Made by a program: the position numbers and the translations under genes
DNA from: Sphingobacteruim zhuxiongii
Lineage (GTDB): Bacteria; Bacteroidota; Bacteroidia; Sphingobacteriales; Sphingobacteriaceae
Length of the DNA: 64,000 bases
Direction of reading: 5' to 3'
Assembly (NCBI RefSeq): GCF_009557615.1
Contig: NZ_CP045652.1
Coordinates: 4,154,001-4,218,000 of the forward strand
Notes under the pieces: model-generated
The model's input: only the letters and a program-made list of their open reading frames with translations
The model's database searches: none
What the model was told of the DNA's origin: nothing
In this document: positions 1-9,171 of the stretch, piece after piece
Position numbering within the stretch: the stretch's first letter is position 1
How the letters are laid out: each line of letters begins with the position of its first letter

Positions 1-268
1 TTAGTTCATGTCCAAATACGGAGAGTTCCATCGCTTGTTCATCCGATTTACCTACAAACTCCTGAATATCTGCCCCTGCAACGAAGGCCTTTGCCCCAGC
101 ACCAGTCAAGATTACACCGCGTGTATTCTCATCTTGTTTCAATGCTGTAAATACAGTTTTCAACTCAGCAATCGTATCGTAATTTAAAGCGTTGAGTTTA
201 GACTCACGATTGATCGTCACGTAGGTGGTAAATCCTTTATGGGTTAGTAATACATTTTCGTAGCTCAT
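1..268 (-). CDS. Enoyl-CoA hydratase/isomerase (crotonase) family protein, partial
   Basis: Only the N-terminal 89 codons lie in the window; the C-terminus runs off the left edge. The translation starts MSYENVLLTHKGFTTYVTINR and contains the crotonase-fold oxyanion-hole stretch AGAKAFVAGADIQEF, in which the backbone NH groups stabilise the CoA thioester enolate. Crotonases hydrate enoyl-CoA in beta-oxidation or butanoate metabolism, but family members also isomerise, hydrolyse or decarboxylate, so the substrate cannot be fixed from this piece. The ATG at 268 lies just past the stop of the next gene upstream (271), so the two could be co-transcribed. Confidence 0.88.
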   Translation of the reverse strand, partial: MSYENVLLTHKGFTTYVTINRESKLNALNYDTIAELKTVFTALKQDENTRGVILTGAGAKAFVAGADIQEFVGKSDEQAMELSVFGHEL

Positions 269-270
269 AA

Positions 271-2790
271 TTAAAAATTGATGTTAATAGATACTCTAAC
301 TCTTTCCTTTTCCCCATTTGGTAAACCCTGGTAGGTTAATCGTTTCACATACTCAACCCTCAAAAAATTTAGGATATTGTCAATTCCGACAGAACCTTCC
401 CAGTATGGAGCGGTATTTAAAATCTGTGTTAAAATTTGTCCTTCGTTATTTTTATCAAATTCAACGACATCATTACTAATATAAGGGTTATTACGATCAC
501 TCATCTTTCCATAAAACATATTGGCTCCCCAAATCTCCCTTAAGTTTAATTTTTTAAGAAGTGGAATCTTGTTAAATAGAAATCCCTGCAATTCATGTGA
601 AAAGCCAAATTTCAGGTATTGATCTGCTGCGAATTCCATTTGGTTCATCATGCTATAATCAATTGCGTGTCGATCATCTGGTTGCTTCACATTCGGCATC
701 TCAAGTAGTGTATAAGGTAAAGTTCCCCAAATCTTTCCTCCTGTTAATTTTACATCGGCAAATCCCAATTGATTTAAGAAAAACCGTTTAGAAGCCGCAA
801 GGGATAGCTTTTCATAGGCATAACTTGTATTCCAAAAGCCATCTAAACTTCGCGTATATTTAACGTTGAAAACGGGGTATTTTTCTTTGATCGTCCTTCT
901 TGTTAAGTTTCTATAGTAGAATTTTTCATAGGGTGCCCATCTTAAATCCACATGCGCCTCATTCGTATTCACTTCCGTTACTAATAATTCAGGGTTTCCT
1001 GAATTTACCAAACGCAAATCGCCTACTGTGTTTCTACTTTGATGGGTAAAGCCTGTGGTTAAGCTTAAGTGGTTACCAAATTCGATTACATGCTGAAGTT
1101 GATATCCCTGTGTATCAAACCACTTTGTAGGTCTATTTTTTCGAATCGATCGAAAAAAACTATCTCCTTTCAAGAATGCTAATTGCTGTCCAGGCTCCAT
1201 AATATCGCTTTGAACTGTTCCTTCGATGTAGTGAGCCGGGAAAGTCACGACAGACTCGCCATTTAAGGAAACCGCTGAGCGGAGATAATACTTCAGCTTT
1301 TGGTCATCCATGCCATACGCTAAGTAGCCTTCAAAAAAAGCTTTATTTGTTAAATCTTGAGTGGTTCGACCACCAATACGAATTCGATTTCCTTCAATAT
1401 TATTTCTGCTATACAAGTATTCAAGCGGTCCAAGCTCGAATTTGCCTAAGTTGTAATAACCTTGCGCTATTAAGTAGCCTAAGCCTAGCATCGTCTTAAA
1501 ACTCTGTTTATTATTGAGTTGTTCAATATTCTGATAAGTTGCCTTTTCAAAAGAGCTGAGCTCGACGGGGCGCTTTGTTGCGATAAGTTTTGCTTGCGGT
1601 TGCAATTCGATGGGAGCCCCTTGAAACGCGCCATCAGGGATTGTTGCTGGCAACTGATAATCAGTATGTACACTCAGGCGATCTGCAAAAACCGCATCAC
1701 CTCGTTTAGTACCAAACGATATAAAAGCATGTGCAGTATCGAGTAACATGATTCCTTCTTCATTCTTGCGGTAGTGAAAAGTCAACTCTCCTTGATTCAC
1801 CCAGTTGATATTCGCCTCTTTATCGATGGATAAAAAAGCCTTCTTTACTGCATAGCTTCCATCCATACTTACTTGAAGCTTTCCTTTGAACAAGAGATCC
1901 GTAGCGTTCCTAGGTTCAAAAGCTAACTGAATGAAATAACCTTCTTTATTGAATATGGTATCTAGAATGTAGTATTTGTAGAATACTTTCCCATTGTCAG
2001 CAATAGGACTTAAAAACTGTTTATTGAGAATAAAGATACTCTCGTCGTAGACGTCAATCGGCTGAAAAACATAGTTCAAATAAGATTGGATATTGTGGTT
2101 GTTGATATATCGCTTATCAAACTCTGTTTGCTTTTGGCTGTAAACTAATTTCTTATACTTGGATGGATTTTTCTTGTTGTATACTTTGGCGTTGCTCTCT
2201 TCCATGAAGATGGTGAGTAGCTTCTTATCTTTATACTGAGTGGTATCTAAGTTATTGAAGAAAAAATTCAGGTCAGAAAGCCCTAATTTGAACATGGGTT
2301 TAGGATTCACCATTCCGAATTTGAGCTTATCGTATTGCTCAAAAGACAAACTATCCTTTCCCTTTAATCGATTTTGCTGTTTATGTTTAACAACGAGATC
2401 AATTAGTTCAACAGCCTTATTGTTTCTATTTCTATATTTTCCACGATGTGTTATGGAAATGGCTTCAAGCGTATTCGCTTCGTCATCCATCAATAAAGTT
2501 ATGGCTGTATCTGCCGTACTGATGGTTTTATGCAACACTTTATACCCCATCGCGCGCACTTCGACCTTATACTCTCCAGCTTTCAGCTGTAGGGTAAATC
2601 GCCCAAGGGAATCTGTAGATGTTGCCTGTTGATCTTTTATCGAAAGAATCGTGGCTCCAGCAAGGGGTTCCTTCGTATCCTTATCTATTACCCTTCCGCT
2701 AATCGGCGATTGTGCATATACGACAGCATTGTTGCTTAGGGTAATAAATAATCCGAAGAACAATAAACATAGTAATCTTACAATCCGCAT
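271..2790 (-). CDS. DUF5686 / carboxypeptidase-regulatory-like domain outer-membrane protein
   Basis: About 839 residues. I place the start at the Met that opens MRIVRLLCLLFFGLFITLS, a clean signal peptide ending near VYAQ. The longer reading from 2838 would begin upstream of a near-consensus -7 box (TATCTTTA, minus strand 2810-2817) and puts 16 polar residues before the signal. After the signal comes a CarboxypepD_reg-like beta-sandwich (SGRVIDKDTKEPLAGATI), then a long region with alternating aromatic and polar strands typical of DUF5686 proteins, ending in NINF like an outer-membrane barrel. The family is widespread in Bacteroidota and its biochemical role is not established. Its C-terminal half is probably a beta-barrel. 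Confidence 0.8.
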   Translation of the reverse strand: MRIVRLLCLLFFGLFITLSNNAVVYAQSPISGRVIDKDTKEPLAGATILSIKDQQATSTDSLGRFTLQLKAGEYKVEVRAMGYKVLHKTISTADTAITLLMDDEANTLEAISITHRGKYRNRNNKAVELIDLVVKHKQQNRLKGKDSLSFEQYDKLKFGMVNPKPMFKLGLSDLNFFFNNLDTTQYKDKKLLTIFMEESNAKVYNKKNPSKYKKLVYSQKQTEFDKRYINNHNIQSYLNYVFQPIDVYDESIFILNKQFLSPIADNGKVFYKYYILDTIFNKEGYFIQLAFEPRNATDLLFKGKLQVSMDGSYAVKKAFLSIDKEANINWVNQGELTFHYRKNEEGIMLLDTAHAFISFGTKRGDAVFADRLSVHTDYQLPATIPDGAFQGAPIELQPQAKLIATKRPVELSSFEKATYQNIEQLNNKQSFKTMLGLGYLIAQGYYNLGKFELGPLEYLYSRNNIEGNRIRIGGRTTQDLTNKAFFEGYLAYGMDDQKLKYYLRSAVSLNGESVVTFPAHYIEGTVQSDIMEPGQQLAFLKGDSFFRSIRKNRPTKWFDTQGYQLQHVIEFGNHLSLTTGFTHQSRNTVGDLRLVNSGNPELLVTEVNTNEAHVDLRWAPYEKFYYRNLTRRTIKEKYPVFNVKYTRSLDGFWNTSYAYEKLSLAASKRFFLNQLGFADVKLTGGKIWGTLPYTLLEMPNVKQPDDRHAIDYSMMNQMEFAADQYLKFGFSHELQGFLFNKIPLLKKLNLREIWGANMFYGKMSDRNNPYISNDVVEFDKNNEGQILTQILNTAPYWEGSVGIDNILNFLRVEYVKRLTYQGLPNGEKERVRVSININF

Positions 2791-2809
2791 AATCAACTCT
2801 GAATGTTTA

Positions 2810-2817
2810 TAAAGATA
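2810..2817 (-). promoter_or_regulatory. Near-consensus -7 box of the DUF5686 gene
   Basis: TATCTTTA on the minus strand, one base off the Bacteroidota -7 consensus TAnnTTTG, 19 nt before the ATG at 2790. It supports the shorter start for this gene. I found no convincing -33 element. Confidence 0.4.
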
Positions 2818-2933
2818 CAATTTGTTGTGAAAGTTCAAATTATTTAACGAGAAAAGGTCGACAAATTGTACAGCAATTACTTACATACCTAAAAATAAAA
2901 TCCAGTAGGTAGGTATTTTCAGCAAATTTTCAA

Positions 2934-2966
2934 AAACAAAAAGCCCCGTTAGTAAACTAACGGGGC
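2934..2966 (-). terminator. Rho-independent terminator of the nuo operon
   Basis: An 11-bp perfect stem (GCCCCGTTAGT / ACTAACGGGGC, 2943-2966) with a very short loop lies 20 nt after the nuoN stop. On the minus strand it is followed by TTTTTG, the expected U-tract. It closes the 13-kb complex I operon. Confidence 0.9.
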
Positions 2967-2985
2967 ATATATCTGCTATCGATTA

Positions 2986-4368
2986 TTAAATTAATCGAAT
3001 AATAAGGTCCGGATAAATACCAATTACAATGGTTAAGATCACTGCCAATCCGAATACAAATTGAAAGTTGACTGGAAGTTGTACTTGTGATTCTTCTTCT
3101 GATTTCATAAAGTACATATGTACAATAATTCGGAAGTAGTAGAATATACCAATCGCTGCATTTATAGCTGCTAAAATTAATAATACGGTATGGTAATCGT
3201 TCATCACATTACTAAACATCATAAACTTACCAATAAAGCCCGCAGTTAGTGGAATACCGGCTAACGATAACATCGCTATTGTGATTGCGAATGCTAAGCC
3301 AGGGTTTTTCTTTCCGAGCCCGTTAAAGGATTCAAATTGATCTGATCCGATATGACGTTTCACCAAGATAAGTGCACCAAAGGCTATAATCGAGGAAAGT
3401 CCATAAGCAACTGCGTAGGTAAGAATCCCAGACGCAGAGGTTGCACCAATGGAAAGGATCGCGAATAGCATGTATCCAGCATGTGAAATACTAGAGTATG
3501 CCATCATACGCTTGAAACTTGTTTGCATCAACGCAGATATGTTTCCAACGAACAAAGTGATAATTACTATAGTCAGCAAGATAGGCGTCCAGAATTCATT
3601 CAATGGTACTAATACCGTACTGAATAAGCGTAAAAATCCAGCAAATGAAGCAATCTTCACTACTGTACTCATAAAGCTCGTAATTAAAATAGGCGCTCCA
3701 TCATATACATCGGGTGTCCAAAAGTGAAAAGGTGCCACACCGACCTTGAAACATAAGCCAACAAGCATTAATAAGATACCACCATAAAACAAAGGTGATA
3801 TACCTGTTGGATTTGCTACAATATATTCTTTTAAAGCTGTTAAATCGAAGGTTCCTGTCGCTCCATACATGAGGGTTATTCCAAACAATAAGAAACCCGT
3901 AGAGAATGCCCCCATAAGGAAATATTTTAAGGACGCTTCATTCGAGGCTTTATCTTTTCTTCGAATACCAACAAGGATATAAAGTGCGACAGACATAATC
4001 TCTAACCCAATGAACAGCATCGCAAAGTTGTGGTAAGAACTTACCAGAAGTGCTCCTGTTAGCGAGAAGATAATTAATGTGTAGTATTCTGCAATATTAT
4101 CGGAGAAACTATTGAAGTACTCCTTAGACAGAAATAGAATGAGAATAGTCAGGCTGATACATACAATAGAGAATGATAAGGCGAAATGATCAAATAAGAC
4201 CATGCCCTTATATAATGTCACCGCTTCGATATTCCAATAATATAATTCAAACGCCAATGCTCCTAGGAGTCCTAGAATACTTACAGGTAATAATGCATTC
4301 TTTGCTTTAAACAAGCCTAAATACAAAATAAGAATACCTAATAAAGAAAGCGTAATAATAGCACCCAT
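2986..4368 (-). CDS. nuoN: NADH-quinone oxidoreductase subunit N
   Basis: 460 residues, almost entirely hydrophobic with about 14 predicted membrane segments. It is an antiporter-like subunit of complex I. The proton-channel region is visible as LCFKVGVAPFHFWTPDVYDGAP, with the conserved Lys in a broken helix, and the second half carries MMAYSSISHAGYML. It is the last gene of the operon, 19 nt after nuoM and followed by the terminator. Length and motifs are normal for NuoN. Together with NuoL and NuoM it is inferred to carry out proton translocation driven by quinone reduction. Confidence 0.95.
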   Translation of the reverse strand: MGAIITLSLLGILILYLGLFKAKNALLPVSILGLLGALAFELYYWNIEAVTLYKGMVLFDHFALSFSIVCISLTILILFLSKEYFNSFSDNIAEYYTLIIFSLTGALLVSSYHNFAMLFIGLEIMSVALYILVGIRRKDKASNEASLKYFLMGAFSTGFLLFGITLMYGATGTFDLTALKEYIVANPTGISPLFYGGILLMLVGLCFKVGVAPFHFWTPDVYDGAPILITSFMSTVVKIASFAGFLRLFSTVLVPLNEFWTPILLTIVIITLFVGNISALMQTSFKRMMAYSSISHAGYMLFAILSIGATSASGILTYAVAYGLSSIIAFGALILVKRHIGSDQFESFNGLGKKNPGLAFAITIAMLSLAGIPLTAGFIGKFMMFSNVMNDYHTVLLILAAINAAIGIFYYFRIIVHMYFMKSEEESQVQLPVNFQFVFGLAVILTIVIGIYPDLIIRLI

Positions 4369-4387
4369 AATATATTGTTAACTTGTT

Positions 4388-5836
4388 CTATTTAATTTGT
4401 TGTAATAATTGACTTACCGATGCTTCTGAAATATTCAATAACATATTCGGCAAGATACCGATTACAATTACCAATGCAACGATTAGTACTAATACTAATA
4501 CTTCTACTCCGTTAATATCTTTTACTTGTACATTGCTGTCAGATATATTTCCAAGCATGGTCTTTTGAAATAAACGCAACATATAAACCGCACCTAAAAT
4601 TAGTGTAGTCCCTCCGAATACCGCAAACCATACACCGTTAACTGGATATGCAAAGATTCCCTTTAACAATAGGAACTCTCCAATAAATCCATTGGTTAGT
4701 GGTAATCCGATTGCTCCCATGATAATAATCAAAAAGCAAGTAGCTAAAATCGGCATACGTGATGCTAGCCCACCTAAGTCAGCGAAGTTTCTCGAGCCCG
4801 TACGCTGCTGAATAATATCTATAACAAAGAATAATCCAACAACAGAAATACCATGATTTACCATTTGGATGATAGCACCTTGTATACCCTCTTGTGTTAA
4901 TGAGAATATACCTGCTGAAATCAAACCTACGTGCGCTATGGAAGAATATGCTATAAGACGTTTTGCGTCGTTCAATTTGAATGCAATTAAAGAACCATAT
5001 ACAACCCCAATTATACTTAGAGTCATCGCTAAAGTTCCGTACTGAGCAACTGCATTGGGTACCAATGGTAATAACCATCTCAGTAAACCAAATAAACCCA
5101 TCTTAAGCATAATACCAGACAACAACATCGTTCCTGCCGCTGGAGCATGAGTATATGTATCCGGCTGCCATGTATGCAATGGAAATAAAGGAATTTTAAT
5201 AGCAAAGGCGATAAAGAATGCCCAGAAAACCCATGTTTGAGCACTCTCGGTTAATTTGAGGCTCGTTAAAGTCGACCAGGAAAGGTCGTTCGTTCCGGTT
5301 TGTTGATATAAATAGATAATCGCAATTAGCATCAATAAACTTCCAAAGAACGTATAGATAAAGAATTTTAAATTGACACGAATACGATCTCCATCACCCC
5401 ATAATGCGCAAATAAAATAAATCGGGATTAAGGCAGCTTCCCATCCTACGTAGAATGAAAAAGCATCCAGTGAAATAAATACCAACACCAAGCCTGCTTG
5501 CATAAAAGAAATCAAGGCATAGAAATTACCAGATTTGTTATGCGCAAAGCTTGCGAGTATGATTAGCGGAATTAAACCATTAGTCAAAATGAGCATCGGT
5601 AGGCTAATTCCATCTATTCCGATTTGAAACTTGATTCCCAAACTTTCTATCCACGTGAATGATTGCGCGAATTGTACGCTTGCATCCGGGATAAAGTTAC
5701 ATAGGAAAGGGACAGTCAATCCCAGTTGTATTAAAGACAAAAGCAATGCTGCCCATCTTGCAGATGATGACTTGATAAATGCTAGGATTATAGCACTTAA
5801 AACCGGTAAAAACAGCAGTATAAAAAGGTTATCCAT
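4388..5836 (-). CDS. nuoM: NADH-quinone oxidoreductase subunit M
   Basis: 482 residues, polytopic inner-membrane protein of the Mrp-antiporter-like family. Signature stretches include GWEAALIPIYFICALWG (conserved Glu in a transmembrane helix), FAIKIPLFPLHTWQPDTY (conserved Lys and the HTW motif) and LIAYSSIAHVGL. It forms one of the three antiporter-like modules of the membrane arm of complex I. It sits between nuoL and nuoN with 19-nt gaps on both sides, so translation is closely linked. Nothing unusual in length or motifs. Confidence 0.96.
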   Translation of the reverse strand: MDNLFILLFLPVLSAIILAFIKSSSARWAALLLSLIQLGLTVPFLCNFIPDASVQFAQSFTWIESLGIKFQIGIDGISLPMLILTNGLIPLIILASFAHNKSGNFYALISFMQAGLVLVFISLDAFSFYVGWEAALIPIYFICALWGDGDRIRVNLKFFIYTFFGSLLMLIAIIYLYQQTGTNDLSWSTLTSLKLTESAQTWVFWAFFIAFAIKIPLFPLHTWQPDTYTHAPAAGTMLLSGIMLKMGLFGLLRWLLPLVPNAVAQYGTLAMTLSIIGVVYGSLIAFKLNDAKRLIAYSSIAHVGLISAGIFSLTQEGIQGAIIQMVNHGISVVGLFFVIDIIQQRTGSRNFADLGGLASRMPILATCFLIIIMGAIGLPLTNGFIGEFLLLKGIFAYPVNGVWFAVFGGTTLILGAVYMLRLFQKTMLGNISDSNVQVKDINGVEVLVLVLIVALVIVIGILPNMLLNISEASVSQLLQQIK

Positions 5837-5855
5837 TGATTCCTAAATTCTTTTA

Positions 5856-7778
5856 CTAGACGGTAAATAATCCATAAAGCATGATTGCGATAACACCTAT
5901 CACCATCATGAAAATATAAAATCCAACATGTCCACTTTGTAATTGTCTAATTCCTTTTCCAGAAGAGACAAACATATCACCAATCCCATTCACTATACCG
6001 TCTATGCCCGAAAGCTCAACGATACGCAGTAAAAATTTGGATAGCGCATTTAATGGGCGAACAAATAGGGTATTGTAAATTTGATCGATGTATAGTTTTT
6101 GATAAGATAAATTATACAATCCTGTCGATGGTGCATCTGCATCCGCCAACGGAATATCATTCTTCTTTACGTATTTGTTGTAAGCAAATATAGCCATCAC
6201 AATAGCGCCGACCGCAGAAGCTCCCATTAGGATAAATTCTGTCGAATGTTCCATGTGGAATGGTTCCACAATTGCATTTGTTTGTTTGAATACTGGACTT
6301 AAAAAGTTTGCTAACCAATGTCCACCACCTAAGGCTTCAGGAATGTTTAACAATCCACCAACTACAGATAAAACTGCCAATACAATTAAAGGAACAGTCA
6401 TCTGCCAAGGAGATTCATGCAAGTGATGTTTTTGCTCCGCAGTACCTCTAAATTCACCAAAAAAGGTCAGATAAAGCAATCTAAACATATAGAAAGCTGT
6501 ACATAGAGCACCTAATAATCCTAATACCCAGTACACAGGGTTGGCAACAAAAGCATGTGCTAAGATCTCATCTTTAGAAAAGAAACCCGAGAGTGGAGGA
6601 ATTCCTGCTATTGCAATCGTACCTAATAACATCGTTACATAAGTAATCGGCATAAACTTCTTCAAGCCGCCCATAGAACGCATATCTTGATCGTTACTCA
6701 TCGCGTGAATAACAGAACCTGCTCCTAAGAATAGTAATGCCTTAAAGAATGCGTGAGTTAATACGTGGAAAAACGCTCCTGTAAATGCCCCAACACCTAA
6801 GCCTAAGAACATATAACCAAGTTGAGATACCGTTGAATAAGCAAGAACTTTCTTTATATCGTTTTGTGTTATGGCAATAAATGCGGCTATTAATGCCGTT
6901 GCGATACCAATGATGGCGATAATCTGCATCGTCACAGGCGAAAGTGTAAACATGATGTTCGAGCGAGCAATCATATAAATCCCTGCTGTTACCATCGTCG
7001 CAGCGTGTATTAAAGCCGAAACCGGTGTAGGTCCCGCCATCGCATCCGGTAGCCATGTAAATAATGGTATTTGTGCTGATTTACCTGTCGCAGCAACAAA
7101 CAGCAATAAAGTAATGGTTAATAATGTGATATCACCCATTGGTAATTTGCCCGCTTCCGTAAATACAGCTCCGTATTCCAATGTTCCAAAGTTGAACAAG
7201 ATGAAAAACATAGCAATTAAGAATCCTAAGTCTCCAATCCTATTCATTACAAAAGCTTTCTTCGCCGCTTTCGCATAAGTGGAGTTCTTATACCAAAAAC
7301 CGATTAAGAGGTAGGAACATAGTCCTACGCCTTCCCACCCGATAAACATCACCAAGTAATTTGATCCTAAAACCAACAATAACATGAAGAAAACGAACAG
7401 ATTCAAATAGGCAAAGTATTTTCCAAATCCTGGATCACCAGCCATATAACAAGCCGAATACAAATGGATTAAGAATCCCACCCCCGTAATGATCAGCAAC
7501 ATGATGGAACTTAAAGGATCCACCAAGAATTTAATATCTACACTAAAGTTTCCAACAGTAAACCAATTGAATATCTCTTTAATAAAAATCCCATCCTCGC
7601 CTAACTGTCTAGCTGCATACACTTCTTTGAAAACCCCGCAGCTTAACAAAAACGAGATCAGGATAACACCGCAACCAATTATGGAAATCAGTGGATTTGG
7701 AAATTTGTCTCTCAACAATCCCACAATCACGAATCCTAAAAAGGGAATTAATGGTATGGCCCAAATTAATTCTATCAT
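5856..7778 (-). CDS. nuoL: NADH-quinone oxidoreductase subunit L
   Basis: 640 residues, the largest antiporter-like subunit, at the distal end of the complex I membrane arm. Recognisable elements are GWEGVGLCSYLLIGFWY with the conserved Glu, SAQIPLFTWLPDAMAGPTPVSALIHAATMV (Lys/His channel residues and the PTPVSALIHAATMV signature) and VLAYSTVSQLGYM. The C-terminal region includes a less conserved segment (about residues 500-580) followed by the long lateral helix and a final transmembrane segment. The gap to nuoK is 27 nt. Usual family length is 600-660. Confidence 0.97.
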   Translation of the reverse strand: MIELIWAIPLIPFLGFVIVGLLRDKFPNPLISIIGCGVILISFLLSCGVFKEVYAARQLGEDGIFIKEIFNWFTVGNFSVDIKFLVDPLSSIMLLIITGVGFLIHLYSACYMAGDPGFGKYFAYLNLFVFFMLLLVLGSNYLVMFIGWEGVGLCSYLLIGFWYKNSTYAKAAKKAFVMNRIGDLGFLIAMFFILFNFGTLEYGAVFTEAGKLPMGDITLLTITLLLFVAATGKSAQIPLFTWLPDAMAGPTPVSALIHAATMVTAGIYMIARSNIMFTLSPVTMQIIAIIGIATALIAAFIAITQNDIKKVLAYSTVSQLGYMFLGLGVGAFTGAFFHVLTHAFFKALLFLGAGSVIHAMSNDQDMRSMGGLKKFMPITYVTMLLGTIAIAGIPPLSGFFSKDEILAHAFVANPVYWVLGLLGALCTAFYMFRLLYLTFFGEFRGTAEQKHHLHESPWQMTVPLIVLAVLSVVGGLLNIPEALGGGHWLANFLSPVFKQTNAIVEPFHMEHSTEFILMGASAVGAIVMAIFAYNKYVKKNDIPLADADAPSTGLYNLSYQKLYIDQIYNTLFVRPLNALSKFLLRIVELSGIDGIVNGIGDMFVSSGKGIRQLQSGHVGFYIFMMVIGVIAIMLYGLFTV

Positions 7779-7805
7779 ATCTAGTATCTATCTAAATGCT
7801 TCTAA

Positions 7806-8135
7806 TTACCACCTTAATTTACTTAAGGACTCTATATCCACCGATTTCGTATTCCTATATACCATAATGATAATAGCTAGACCTACAGCTACTTCTGCCG
7901 CTGCTAAAGCCATGATAAAGAATACGAATACTTGCCCGCTAGGATCTCCACGATAAGCGGAAAAAGCGGCCAATAATAAGTTTACTGAGTTCAACATGAG
8001 CTCAATTGACATCATAATAATGATGACATTACGACGGATGAGCACACCAGTTACTCCAATCGCAAAAATAATACTGCAGAAAATCAAATAATGATTTAGG
8101 GGTATCCCCTGCATATTTTGAATAAGACTATCCAT
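7806..8135 (-). CDS. nuoK: NADH-quinone oxidoreductase subunit K
   Basis: 109 residues with three membrane helices, the normal size for this subunit. It contains the conserved Glu pair of NuoK in MMSIELMLNSVNLLLAAF and in ALAAAEVAVGLAIII, which belong to the E-channel that links quinone reduction to proton pumping. Its start overlaps the end of nuoJ by 8 nt, which implies translational coupling of these two small membrane subunits. Confidence 0.96.
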   Translation of the reverse strand: MDSLIQNMQGIPLNHYLIFCSIIFAIGVTGVLIRRNVIIIMMSIELMLNSVNLLLAAFSAYRGDPSGQVFVFFIMALAAAEVAVGLAIIIMVYRNTKSVDIESLSKLRW

Positions 8136-8634
8136 GCTGTTTAACTCGTGTTTCTTTTTTCGCTAATAATACGGCACCTACCATCGCTGTTAATAACAGA
8201 ATTGATGATATTTCAAAAGGAAGTAGGAAATCGCTAAATAACACTTTCCCTAGATTTTTTACCAATCCTATATTCTCATGTCCCTGAACCATTTCGTTGT
8301 TGCTTTCTAATAGTCTGAAAGCTCCTAAGAAAGTTACTATTAAACACATCCCCGCAACAATGCCCATAATCTTTACGAGATTAGACTTCATCGGCTCTGT
8401 TTCTTTATTAAGATTTAACAGCATCAGTACAAAAAGGAATAACACCATAATGGCGCCCATATAGACAATAAAATTGACTGCCGCCAAAAACTGCGCATTC
8501 AATAAGATATAATGAACGGTAAAAGTTGCAAAGGTTATCACCAAATACAATACACTGTGTACTGGGTTCTTCGTGAAGATAGTCATCAACGCAAAGAATA
8601 TAGATAAGAATGCTACAAAATAGAATATCGTCAT
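8128..8634 (-). CDS. nuoJ: NADH-quinone oxidoreductase subunit J
   Basis: 168 residues, five predicted membrane helices. The stretch FIVYMGAIMVLFLFVLMLLN matches the conserved third helix of NuoJ, which includes the pi-bulge involved in coupling. It overlaps nuoK by 8 nt and follows nuoI with only 3 nt between them. The C-terminus is short and basic (LLAKKETRVKQHG). No anomalies seen. Confidence 0.95.
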   Translation of the reverse strand: MTIFYFVAFLSIFFALMTIFTKNPVHSVLYLVITFATFTVHYILLNAQFLAAVNFIVYMGAIMVLFLFVLMLLNLNKETEPMKSNLVKIMGIVAGMCLIVTFLGAFRLLESNNEMVQGHENIGLVKNLGKVLFSDFLLPFEISSILLLTAMVGAVLLAKKETRVKQHG

Positions 8635-8637
8635 CGC

Positions 8638-9165
8638 TTAGTTAGTAATTTGTTGTTGATTTAATTTCGTGATATCGAACTTTGGTTCCAACAACTTATC
8701 TTTTCCATAAATAAAGTCTTTACGTAGGTAATCTGCCGTTACGTGCTTACCATCTAGATAAATAGCTTCTTTTGGACATGCTTCCTCACATAGGCCACAG
8801 AAAATGCAACGTAGCATATTGATCTCGTATACGACAGCATATTTTTCTTCACGGAATAGTAGCTCCTCTCCTTTCTTACGTTCGCCAGCAGTCATCGTAA
8901 TCGCTTCTGCAGGGCAGGATAAAGCACATAACCCACATGCTGTACATCTCTCTCTTCCTAGTTCATCACGTTTTAAGGAGTGTTGTCCACGGAAATTCTT
9001 GGAATAAGGACGAATCTCCTCCGGATATTTGATAGTCGGAATCTTTTTGAAAAAGTGCTTTATCGTAATCGATAAGCCTTTCGCGATCGCCGGCAAATAT
9101 ATTCTTTCCCAGAAGCTCATAGGCTTCTGTTCTAATACTTTCTTTCTATTGGATAACGATTGCAT
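8638..9165 (-). CDS. nuoI: NADH-quinone oxidoreductase subunit I (two [4Fe-4S] clusters)
   Basis: 175 residues with two ferredoxin-type motifs: C74, C77, C80, C84 (CTACGLCALSCP) and C120, C123, C126, C130 (CIFCGLCEEACP). Known NuoI proteins hold clusters N6a and N6b, passing electrons toward NuoB. The N-terminal segment contains an amphipathic helix around residues 17-40 that would lie along the membrane. Six nt separate it from nuoH, the usual order. Length is normal. Confidence 0.97.
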   Translation of the reverse strand: MQSLSNRKKVLEQKPMSFWERIYLPAIAKGLSITIKHFFKKIPTIKYPEEIRPYSKNFRGQHSLKRDELGRERCTACGLCALSCPAEAITMTAGERKKGEELLFREEKYAVVYEINMLRCIFCGLCEEACPKEAIYLDGKHVTADYLRKDFIYGKDKLLEPKFDITKLNQQQITN

Positions 9166-9171
9166 ACCAGA

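Noticed and set aside
6247..6262. TGTTCCATGTGGAATG, parS-like
   Set aside because: Three mismatches and located in the nuoL coding region; weaker than the site at 40071 and not reported as a feature.
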